51,773 bases of DNA from Chitinophagaceae bacterium UBA4857 (GTDB lineage Bacteria; Bacteroidota; Bacteroidia; Chitinophagales; Chitinophagaceae), in assembly GCA_002399735.1 (NCBI GenBank), contig DHEF01000015.1, forward strand, positions 39,629-91,401, in the 5' to 3' direction. Positions 24,315 to 31,471 of this stretch are shown here, piece after piece. Every line of letters starts with the position of its first letter. Positions within the stretch are counted from its first letter, which is position 1. The notes below the pieces were generated by a model. That model saw only the letters and a list, made by a program, of their open reading frames with translations, made no database searches and was not told the DNA's origin. The translations under genes were made by a program, and so were the position numbers.

Positions 24315-24386
24315 CGGTTTGTATGGGAATTGAACCCATAGCAACAAATCGACAATCTGTGATGTTAACCATTACACCAACAAACC
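24315..24386 (-). tRNA. tRNA-Asp (GTC)
   Basis: Acceptor GGTTTGT/ACAAACC perfect, D-arm GTGT/ACAT, anticodon arm ACAGA-TTGTCGA-TTTGT, T-arm ATGGG-TTCAATT-CCCAT, discriminator G. An AT-rich hairpin (24277-24300) lies between it and tRNA-Gln. Confidence 0.92.
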
Positions 24387-24407
24387 ATTTTTATGTTTAT
24401 CAACTTG

Positions 24408-24480
24408 TATAGCAGGCCGGACTCGAACCAGCATCCTCTCCGTTCCAGGCGGAGTATCCAACCAATTGGAATGCTGCTAT
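24408..24480 (-). tRNA. tRNA-Pro (TGG)
   Basis: Acceptor ATAGCAG/CTGCTAT perfect, anticodon arm CTCCG-CCTGGAA-CGGAG, T-arm GCTGG-TTCGAGT-CCGGC, discriminator A. Position 33, almost always T, is C. First tRNA of the array. Confidence 0.88.
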
Positions 24481-24595
24481 AAGTGTAGCGAAGTTTTCAC
24501 TTCACTACTGTTTTCATATTGGGTTTAATGGTAGTTAGCTTTTAAAGTAACCCCGCTGCATCTCACGGGGTATACTTATTCCTCCTCTGCAAATA

Positions 24596-24733
24596 TTATC
24601 GTAGTAAGTACCCTGCAGGATGTACAGTGAAAGTATCGTTGTTTGTTACCTGTTTTTGGGGTTTACTTTTTTGTTTCTTGTTTATAAGTGCAATTACTAA
24701 ATGAATAACCAGCACCAGTACTAAAAATTTCAT
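24596..24733 (-). CDS. Small single-span membrane peptide in array leader
   Basis: 45 codons: MKFLVLVLVIHLVIALINKK forms one membrane helix, then a polar Lys/Gln-rich tail ending YLLR. AAAGGAAGG lies 6-14 nt upstream as a possible ribosome site. It sits between the second terminator hairpin and the first tRNA. Too short for family assignment; could be chance. Confidence 0.4.
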   Translation of the reverse strand: MKFLVLVLVIHLVIALINKKQKSKPQKQVTNNDTFTVHPAGYLLR

Positions 24734-24775
24734 CACATACCTTCCTTTGTTTTGGTTTAACAGGGCATAAAAAAA

Positions 24776-24800
24776 CCCGGTCGTTTTTAAACTGACCGGG
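24776..24800 (-). terminator. Terminator 2 in array leader
   Basis: CCCGGTC (24776-24782) pairs with GACCGGG (24794-24800); on the minus strand followed by TTTTTTAT. It lies between small ORFs, upstream of the tRNAs. Confidence 0.75.
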
Positions 24801-24823
24801 CTTCTTACACAGGTATGCTTTAC

Positions 24824-24943
24824 CTATGTATGAATACAATCCGGCCAATAATAATTTGTATTGTTTTGATGACGTATGGGCATAACTCGGTCATTGCTGT
24901 TAAAGCCACAACTACATGCACCCGAAAAAATGCTTTGTAGCAT
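24824..24943 (-). CDS. Small Cys-containing peptide in array leader
   Basis: 39 codons beginning MLQSIFSGACSCGF and ending WPDCIHT, directly followed by terminator 2. The start MLQ and the GAC motif echo the other small ORF (25108-25209). Either a leader peptide or a chance frame. Confidence 0.3.
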   Translation of the reverse strand: MLQSIFSGACSCGFNSNDRVMPIRHQNNTNYYWPDCIHT

Positions 24944-25064
24944 GATTTTTTTAAATCGTTTATGTTGTATTTGTTTGATCAATTTATTTTTTAAAAAATT
25001 TATTATACAATACGTGCTTATTTACTGCTGATAGGCTGTAAAATGTAAAACGAACAATAAAAAA

Positions 25065-25084
25065 CCCCGCAATTGCTTGCGGGG
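25065..25084 (-). terminator. Terminator 1 in array leader
   Basis: Perfect stem CCCCGCAA/TTGCGGGG with a 4-nt loop, followed on the minus strand by TTTTTTATT. Confidence 0.85.
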
Positions 25085-25107
25085 TGTGTATTTTAAAGAA
25101 TTAGTTG

Positions 25108-25209
25108 TTATAACTTATCCAGAAGCCTACATGCCCCGCCAACTCTACAATAGTCACCTATGGGACTAAAGCGATTTGCTGTTTCAATATGTAATTTTAC
25201 TTGTAGCAT
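25108..25209 (-). CDS. Small peptide gene with own promoter and terminator
   Basis: 33 codons, starting MLQVKLHIETANRF and ending GGACRLLDKL, 24 nt before terminator 1. A promoter fits upstream: CATCTTTG (25237-25244 complement) near the TAnnTTTG box, with TTTG (25266-25269 complement) 21 nt further. It could be a leader peptide that controls read-through into the array. No known family. Confidence 0.4.
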   Translation of the reverse strand: MLQVKLHIETANRFSPIGDYCRVGGACRLLDKL

Positions 25210-25943
25210 GTTGCTGTTATTATTTGTTTTGCATTGCAAAGATGAAACTATTTTTTTGATGCTGCCAAATTTTTGTGAAACTTTTTTTTTAAAAATATTT
25301 TTTTTATATTTTTTATAGATTAATAAAGATAATATAATACATACTGATAAATATTATTAATCAATAAAACAGCCAACACATATACGTTATACTTTTTTTT
25401 AAAAAATACCTTTTTTCCTTTTTATAAAACTATATGTTTTGAAAATTGTATAAAACGATTATTGTGATTTGCATTTTCGCCTAAAACTTAAACTAAAAAA
25501 ATAACGCCAACAACCGCCCCTTAGTTTGTTAAAAAAGCAGGCCTTTCTCATGTAAAAAAGTACAAAACCTAAGTGCAACCGATTACCTAAAAGAAAGTTA
25601 TAAACATTTTTACTTTATTCTGCGTTGCAACATTAAAAATATCATATCGCTAAAAGATAAGCCCATTGCAGGTTTCGGCCTACTTCTTAAAAAAGTTAAG
25701 AAACTCTATAAAATTTATTTTTAAAATACCTCATTCGTGGTATTGCATATTAGTAAAATTAGAATTAATCTTGTACTGGTTTTTCATAGGATATTGGATT
25801 TTAAAACGGGGCAGCATTTCTATGCAAGCCCTTTTTTTATGCCCCAGCGGTAAATTTGTTAAAGTAAACACAACAGTTACTGTTTTTAAAACATCGTTTG
25901 TGTAATACAGATCTACTTAACATCCATTAAAAAAAATTTAGCT

Positions 25944-26372
25944 ATGCGCAATTATTTAATCATGTTGTTTGCTATTGTATTTTTTGCAACATCATGTGCT
26001 ACAAGTAAAAAAGTAAATATGGTAAACGAACAACTGGCCAATACAAAGTGGAGCTTAACCAGCTTTACAGATAATGGAAAAGAAAATAAAGTTACTACAG
26101 GTCGTGCTTTTATGCAACTAGATGACACCAAGAAAAGCATTGGAGGAAACGGAAGTTGTAATCGTTTTGGTGGTAGTTACACCATTAACGGAAATAGTTT
26201 TTCTGTAAGTAAAGTTTTTTCTACAAAAATGTATTGCGAGGATGTACAAAAAACAGAAGATAGTTTTTTACGCTTATTGGAAACCGTAACAAAGTATGAA
26301 GTAAAAGGCAATACCCTTTTATTGTATAACAACGAACAAATAGTACTCCAATTTAATGCTACAACAGAATAA
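25944..26372 (+). CDS. META-domain lipoprotein (HslJ-like)
   Basis: A 142-residue lipoprotein: signal with lipobox TSC at Cys 18, then a META domain from about 30 (LANTKWSLTSFTDNGK, GNGSCNRFGGSYTINGNSFSVSKVFSTKMYC, ENTLLLYNNE-like end). HslJ/META proteins are envelope proteins of unclear function, heat-inducible in E. coli and linked to novobiocin resistance. The NGSCNRFGG and TKM-C signature is complete. Monocistronic with a terminator shared with the convergent radical SAM gene. Confidence 0.92.
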   Translation: MRNYLIMLFAIVFFATSCATSKKVNMVNEQLANTKWSLTSFTDNGKENKVTTGRAFMQLDDTKKSIGGNGSCNRFGGSYTINGNSFSVSKVFSTKMYCEDVQKTEDSFLRLLETVTKYEVKGNTLLLYNNEQIVLQFNATTE

Positions 26373-26387
26373 AGATTACAATAAAAT

Positions 26388-26411
26388 GGGGCAAAATAAT
26401 TGCCCCGTTTT
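26388..26411. terminator. Terminator between META and radical SAM genes
   Basis: GGGGCA (26388-26393) pairs with TGCCCC (26401-26406), followed by GTTTTATT; A-rich on the other side. Confidence 0.75.
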
Positions 26412-26416
26412 ATTAT

Positions 26417-27547
26417 TTAAAATAAAGAAGTCTGTTGGCCGGGCCTTTTAAATTTGGATTGATCTAAACTCCACTCCTCGGCGTTCATACCATACAACTT
26501 ACCATACTTTTTATATTGTTGCGCTACTATTTGTGCAATAGCACCTTCGCCACGCATACGTACACCCCAGCGGGTATCGTTCACTTTTCCATCGTGGCTT
26601 TGCTCAATCAAGTGCCATACTTTATCGGCCCTATCGGGAAAATTTTTATACAACCAATCACGGAACAAAAATTGTATAGCCCCATTTAACCTGATAAAAG
26701 TGTAGGCTGTAAACGTAGCACCATTATCGGCAGCAGCTTTCATGATGCGCTGCATTTCATGTTCGTTTAAACCGGGTATCATAGGCCCCATCATAATACC
26801 CATACGTACACCGGCACTGCTTAACTCATTAATTACTTTTAGCTTTTGTTTAGCTGTTGTGGTGCGTGGTTCCATGCTCCTGCGTAAATCTTCATTGAAA
26901 GAGGTAATAGAAACCATGGCCGAAACAATTTGTTTTTTGGCCATTTCCTGCAACACATCTTTATCACGTAATATCCAGGAATTTTTTGTTAATATACCCA
27001 CCGGTTGGTTAAAATCGTTACACACTTCCAGCAAGCCTCTTGTAAGGCGGTACTTTTGTTCGGCAGGCTGATAGCAATCGGTATTACCGCTGAGCATAAT
27101 AGGCGTTGCATCCCATTTTGGGTGCATTAAAAACTTACGCAATAATTCAGGCGCATTTTTTTTGATGATGATTTTTTGCTCAAAATCCAGCCCGGCACTG
27201 TAACCCCAGTATTCATGCACATTACGGGCATAACAGTATATACAACCATGTTCGCAACCGGCATAGGGGTTCATGCTGTAGCCCATGCCTACATCTTTAC
27301 TTTCAACTTTGTTTACAATTGTTTTTGACTGCTGCTCGATGTATTGCGTAGGCAGGTTACTATCTTCCCAATCATCAATACCCTCTATATGTTCACGGGT
27401 ACGTTCATCTTTTAAAAAACGATTTTTAGTATTGTATTGTGCTCCTCGTCCGGCTTTATAAGTATCGTTATTCTCGCTAACTTTTACTTTATAATGATCC
27501 TGCTGCAAAGGGCCGTTTTCTGGTTTATTGTTGTTGTTTACTGACAT
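26417..27547 (-). CDS. PA0069-family radical SAM protein
   Basis: A 376-residue radical SAM protein of the PA0069/SplB-like group. The cluster motif GCEHGCIYCYARNVHEYWG near residue 100 is the Cx3Cx2C that binds the 4Fe-4S cluster and S-adenosylmethionine. The conserved start of the domain is MNPYAGCEHG, then SGNTDCYQPAEQKYRLTRGLLE and FTAYTFIRLNG. The reaction is unknown; relatives resemble spore photoproduct lyase. The N-terminal 50 residues are polar. Length is normal for the family. Confidence 0.92.
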   Translation of the reverse strand: MSVNNNNKPENGPLQQDHYKVKVSENNDTYKAGRGAQYNTKNRFLKDERTREHIEGIDDWEDSNLPTQYIEQQSKTIVNKVESKDVGMGYSMNPYAGCEHGCIYCYARNVHEYWGYSAGLDFEQKIIIKKNAPELLRKFLMHPKWDATPIMLSGNTDCYQPAEQKYRLTRGLLEVCNDFNQPVGILTKNSWILRDKDVLQEMAKKQIVSAMVSITSFNEDLRRSMEPRTTTAKQKLKVINELSSAGVRMGIMMGPMIPGLNEHEMQRIMKAAADNGATFTAYTFIRLNGAIQFLFRDWLYKNFPDRADKVWHLIEQSHDGKVNDTRWGVRMRGEGAIAQIVAQQYKKYGKLYGMNAEEWSLDQSKFKRPGQQTSLF

Positions 27548-27719
27548 GGTTTAAAAATTAAAAAGTAAAAATTTAAAAACAGTATAGCTTAACAGCATTG
27601 CTGAAAAACTATAGTTCAGTAAACGATGGGTAAGTAGTAATTTCTGATTGAACGATTTCTGATTTGCTGATTTGACGATAAGCGTAATTAGCGCATAAAA
27701 ATTTTGCTTACCGCATAAT

Positions 27720-27970
27720 GCTCAACCTCACCCCGGCCCTCTCCTAAAGGAGAAGGAGTTAGAAACTCTCATCTAATTTGTTTTCTTTATAACAAAAGAG
27801 TTTTACACAAGGCCCATCTGTGTTAATGCACTCCGATTAAAATACGGGGTACTGCCCCGAATCAAACGCATCTTGCTAAGCTCGGGGTTAGAAACATAAT
27901 GCTCAATAGAATTACTGCAGTACAAGAGTGCGACGCAACAGACGATGCTAGTAGCAATACAGCCGGTAAC
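27720..27970. repeat. Large intergenic mosaic repeat, member of inverted pair
   Basis: Contains the CTCTCCTAAAGGAGAAGGAG module, a CCGATTAAAATACGGGGTACTG module, and 27849-27970, which matches 30390-30511 in inverted orientation with 12 mismatches over 122 bp and no gap. Confidence 0.85.
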
Positions 27971-27994
27971 ATAAAAATTAAACTGCTAATAAAC

Positions 27995-29581
27995 TTAAGC
28001 CCATTTATCTGCCGAAGCATTTTGATAATCACGCTGGTACTTTTCGGGTACATTGCCTTGTAACATAGAGCCTTCTTCTACCGAAGGAAATATTTCTTCA
28101 AACGTATGCATTTGGTTTAGCGATATACGACGGTAAATATGCGATCGGGTTATTTTACCCATATCATCAATACCGGCAGCACCCATTAACTCCACAAAGT
28201 TTTTAATGGTAGCACGTTGATAATTGGCCACACGTTGCTTTTTATCATCAACTACCAAACCAACGGTTAACGTAGGATCCTGCGTGGCCACACCCGTAGG
28301 GCATTTATTGGTATTGCATAACAAAGCCTGAATACAACCCAGCGCCAACATCATGGCACGGGCACTATTGCAACCATCGGCACCTAAAGCCATGGCACGC
28401 ACCAAATGAAAACCGGTAATAACTTTTCCGCTGGCAATAACTTTTATATGCTGCCTGATGTTTAAACCCACCAACATGTTTTGTACAAAAGCCAGTGCAT
28501 CCAGCAAAGGCGCTCCTACATAATTAGAAAACTCCTGTGGTGCAGCACCGGTACCTCCTTCAGCACCATCAACGGTTATAAAGTCGGGGTAAATATCCAA
28601 CTCAATCATGGCTTTACAAATGGCCAGAAACTCACTTTTAATACCAATACATAATTTAAAACCCACCGGTTTGCCACCACTTAAAGTGCGCATTTGGTGT
28701 AAAAACAATACCATCTCCTTTGGCGTTTTAAAGGCCGAGTGAAAAGGTGGCGATGCCACAGTTATATGCGGCTCAATGGCACGTATTTTAGCAATCTCCG
28801 GTGTATTTTTTGTTGCCGGTAAAATACCGCCATGCCCTGGTTTTGCCCCCTGCGATATTTTAAGCTCAATCATTTTTACATTGGGCAAGGTGGCTCTTTC
28901 TACAAATTTATTGGCATCAAAACCGCCTTCGCTGTTACGGCAACCAAAGTAGCCGGTACCAATTTGCCATATAATATCGCCACCATGTTTTAAGTGTGCC
29001 GGACTTATACCACCCTCGCCTGTATTATGTGCAAAGCCACCAATTTTAGCACCACCGTTTAAAGCCTCAATAGCATTGCCACTTAACGATCCATAACTCA
29101 TGGCCGATACGTTTAATATGCTGCAAGAATAAGGCTGCTGACAATCTTTATTACCAATTAATACCCTTGGATCATGATCCATTTTTTCAAAATCCTTTGG
29201 TGCTATAGAATGGCTTAACCATTCGTAACCCTCAGCATATACATCCAGTTGTGTACCAAAAGGCATGGTATCGGTTTCGTTTTTTGCACGCTGGTACACG
29301 GTACTTCTGTCCACACGATTTAAAGGCCTACCGTCGATATCCGATTCAACAAAGTATTGGTACACTTTAGGCCTAAGCTCTTCCATTACATAACGCAAGC
29401 GGCCAAATAACGGATAAATACGTTTAATGGCGTGTTTCTTTTGCGTCATATCATCGTAACCCATAAAGGTTAACACCACTACTATAGTAAAAAGTATATA
29501 CCAATACCAACTATGAAACATAGCCAGCAACAACGTGGCTACCAGTAAAAATGCAGAAACAATAACAAACTGCTTTCTCAT
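27995..29581 (-). CDS. FMN-binding glutamate synthase family protein
   Basis: A 528-residue protein with an N-terminal membrane segment (residues about 5-40, two short hydrophobic stretches) and the GltB central/FMN domain of glutamate synthase. Signatures: NVSAMSYGSLSGNAIEALN, HNTGEGGISPAHLKHGGD, KISQGAKPGHGGILPA, ITVDGAEGGTGAAPQEF, GADGCNSARAMMLALGC and the 3Fe-4S-type cysteines near LLCNTNKCPTGVA. It lacks the amidotransferase domain, so it is not a complete glutamate synthase; members may make or use glutamate or act as other FMN oxidoreductases. Function here is unproven. Confidence 0.9.
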   Translation of the reverse strand: MRKQFVIVSAFLLVATLLLAMFHSWYWYILFTIVVVLTFMGYDDMTQKKHAIKRIYPLFGRLRYVMEELRPKVYQYFVESDIDGRPLNRVDRSTVYQRAKNETDTMPFGTQLDVYAEGYEWLSHSIAPKDFEKMDHDPRVLIGNKDCQQPYSCSILNVSAMSYGSLSGNAIEALNGGAKIGGFAHNTGEGGISPAHLKHGGDIIWQIGTGYFGCRNSEGGFDANKFVERATLPNVKMIELKISQGAKPGHGGILPATKNTPEIAKIRAIEPHITVASPPFHSAFKTPKEMVLFLHQMRTLSGGKPVGFKLCIGIKSEFLAICKAMIELDIYPDFITVDGAEGGTGAAPQEFSNYVGAPLLDALAFVQNMLVGLNIRQHIKVIASGKVITGFHLVRAMALGADGCNSARAMMLALGCIQALLCNTNKCPTGVATQDPTLTVGLVVDDKKQRVANYQRATIKNFVELMGAAGIDDMGKITRSHIYRRISLNQMHTFEEIFPSVEEGSMLQGNVPEKYQRDYQNASADKWA

Positions 29582-29759
29582 GTCAAATGCTGTATAAAAT
29601 GTAGATCAAAATAAATGGCAAAGATGGCGAATGTTTTTATATAAAGTAAAAATAAAAACCCGCAAAACCCTACCATTTACCGGCACATTAACCACGGTAC
29701 ACCATTGGCCGCTACCCATTTAATTATGGCACGCTGTATCATTACTTTTTTAAAATTAT

Positions 29760-30374
29760 TTATCCAAATAAACTCCCTTGTGCATGTACCACGGCTGTAT
29801 CCTCAAACGCAAAATGTTTTACCAATTCATACTTTTGGGTAAGCACCGGCCTGCGTAACAGTAACATATTGGTGGCTATAAACCGGCCCGAAAAAGTTTT
29901 ATTACTATAAGCCAGCCAACCTTTTTCGTATTGCCAGGGTTTTAACCGGCGGGCAATAGTAATATGCGGCTCCATTATAAAATGCGGCTTATTGTCGTTA
30001 TTAATTTTCATTAATGCCTGCGCATGTGTACGTATATTTTTAACCAGGTTTTGTATAGGTACTTTAGATGTAATGTTTATATAAATAGTATGTGCCGGAA
30101 AACTGCCATAATCTTTCAATTCAATTTTTATAGGTGTTTGCGACATAGCCACAGCCTGCAATCTTTGCACCAGCCGGGGTTGTACCATTTCGTACTGTAA
30201 AAAATTAACCAGTGTAACATGCGATTTACCCCATTTGGCATGGTCGGCTTCGTAGGTTTTGGCAAAACTTTCCTTCTCCTGCATAATGGTTTGTTGCAAG
30301 GCTTCATGCGGATGTAATACCAGCAGGTATTCGTACACTTTGTACCCCAATAAACTATCGCCTTCTAATTGCAT
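29760..30374 (-). CDS. 2'-5' RNA ligase (LigT-like) family protein
   Basis: About 204 residues from the ATG at 30374 (MQLEGDSLLGYKVYEYLLVL). It has the two H-x-T motifs of the 2H phosphoesterase fold: KSHVTLVNF and EPHITIARRLKPWQY. Enzymes of this fold open 2',3'-cyclic phosphates or act on 2'-5' links. An in-frame ATG at 30461 would add 29 residues, but the bases coding the first 24 belong to the intergenic repeat (copy at 27849-27970), so I take the later start. Its chemistry would complement RtcB, but it is 4.5 kb outside the island. Confidence 0.85.
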   Translation of the reverse strand: MQLEGDSLLGYKVYEYLLVLHPHEALQQTIMQEKESFAKTYEADHAKWGKSHVTLVNFLQYEMVQPRLVQRLQAVAMSQTPIKIELKDYGSFPAHTIYINITSKVPIQNLVKNIRTHAQALMKINNDNKPHFIMEPHITIARRLKPWQYEKGWLAYSNKTFSGRFIATNMLLLRRPVLTQKYELVKHFAFEDTAVVHAQGSLFG

Positions 30375-30389
30375 GATTTTTATTTTTTT

Positions 30390-30511
30390 GTTACCAGCAG
30401 CATTACTACTAGCATCGTCTGTTGTGTCACTCACTTGTACTGCAACAATTCTATTGGGCATTATGTTTCTAACCCCGAGCTTAGCAAGGTGCGTTTGATT
30501 CGGGGCAGTAC
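30390..30511. repeat. Intergenic mosaic repeat, inverted partner of 27849-27970
   Basis: 122 bp, about 90% identical to 27849-27970 on the other strand; further decayed repeat pieces continue to about 30562. It overlaps the possible upstream start of the 2'-5' RNA ligase-like gene. 30563-30813 has a GGAACT-type hairpin (about 30664-30680) and AT-rich promoter-like DNA. Confidence 0.85.
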
Positions 30512-30813
30512 GCTGTAATTTTTATAAGGGCCGTTCGGTAATGCTATTGTGCATTATTCAGGTGAGTGTATTTTAATCAGGTGTTGCTGTGCGAAACTTG
30601 CCCTTTCGCACCACTATTCTATCGCTTGCAGCGATAATTGCCAAAGGCAATAAAATAAAACTTCGGAACTACAAGTTCCGAAGAGCAGTAGCATACACTT
30701 ATCGTTTCATTATACTTATCACCCCCCATTAACTATTTTATTTAGCATAAAATTACTAATTATTTTAGTATATCAAAAAATTTATTCATCTTTATGTAAC
30801 AAAATAGATAACT

Positions 30814-31245
30814 ATGGAAACAGAAGATTTTTATGGCGCTGCTTATAAGGGTAGTAAACAATTTACCCAACAACAAATACAAACCGCCAATGCAACGGGT
30901 TTTACGGCAGCGGCTGATGATTATGCCGAACGTGGTATTGATTTAAACGAAGAATTAATACGCAATAAACCCGCAACTTTTTTCTTTCGTATGAAGGGTG
31001 ATGCTATGCAGGATGCCGGCATTTTTGAAGGCGATATTTTAATTGTTGACCGATCTTTAAAAATTGCGCCTGGCAAAGTAATCGTGGCAGTACTAAATGG
31101 TGAGTTGTTGGTACGCAGGTACCTTCAAAATTTTTCATCGGCTTTTTTAATACCCGAAAACAAACGATACAAATCTATTAACCTGGGCGAGTTTACCGAC
31201 TTTACCGTTTGGGGTGTGGTTACGTTTGTCATTCATAAAATGTAG
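30814..31245 (+). CDS. UmuD-like protein with Ser and Lys catalytic residues replaced
   Basis: 143 residues, homologous to UmuD/LexA S24 peptidases. The cleavage region aligns as ATGFTAAADDYAERGIDLNE against UmuD's CGFPSPAADYVEQRIDLN. The active-site serine of G-D-S-M is Ala here (MKGDAMQDAGIFEGDIL; codon GCT), and the Lys of the V-K-x-L strand is Arg (GELLVRRYLQ). Both members of the Ser/Lys dyad are therefore missing, so self-cleavage to UmuD' is unlikely. It precedes umuC by 226 bp. Probably still binds the polymerase; what regulates it is unclear. Confidence 0.85.
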   Translation: METEDFYGAAYKGSKQFTQQQIQTANATGFTAAADDYAERGIDLNEELIRNKPATFFFRMKGDAMQDAGIFEGDILIVDRSLKIAPGKVIVAVLNGELLVRRYLQNFSSAFLIPENKRYKSINLGEFTDFTVWGVVTFVIHKM

Positions 31246-31330
31246 GGAGTTAATTATGAGTGATGAATTAGGAACGATGAATTGTAAGTTTTGTAACTGA
31301 CTTGTTTTTTTGCTGGAACAATATCACCGA

Positions 31331-31412
31331 CCACTAACATGATGCTGATTAGCGAACGGAACGATGCAGTGAGTGACACAACCAAACTCCCCTTTAGGGG
31401 CTGGGGGCATCA
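31331..31412. repeat. Intergenic repeat between umuD-like and umuC
   Basis: GATGCTGATTAGCGAACGGA, then GTGAGTGACACAAC, then 31379-31410, which is the exact reverse complement of 23119-23150. Confidence 0.7.
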
Positions 31413-31471
31413 GGGTACTGAAATTGATAACCCCAAAAAATAACGCCTACTTAATGTTAACCTGTTGATGT

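Larger units (their letters stand above)
24481..25943. other. Leader of the tRNA array and AT-rich spacer
   Basis: The first 730 bases hold three small ORFs and hairpins on the array strand (listed separately), plus a weaker hairpin ACCCCG/CGGGGT at 24550-24571 and a GTAG-GAAGT stem at 24484-24509 touching tRNA-Pro. From about 25270 to 25943 I see only AT-rich DNA with no convincing gene. Confidence 0.5.

Noticed and set aside
24663..24848. 61-codon minus-strand ORF across terminator 2
   Set aside because: It runs through a terminator hairpin and overlaps better-placed small frames; no protein-like features.
25666..25905. 79-codon plus-strand ORF
   Set aside because: AT-rich, no start signals, no recognisable protein; probably chance.
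27862..28053. 63-codon minus-strand ORF sharing its C-terminus with one at 30259-30498
   Set aside because: The shared peptide comes only from the inverted intergenic repeat read in the same frame; not a gene family.
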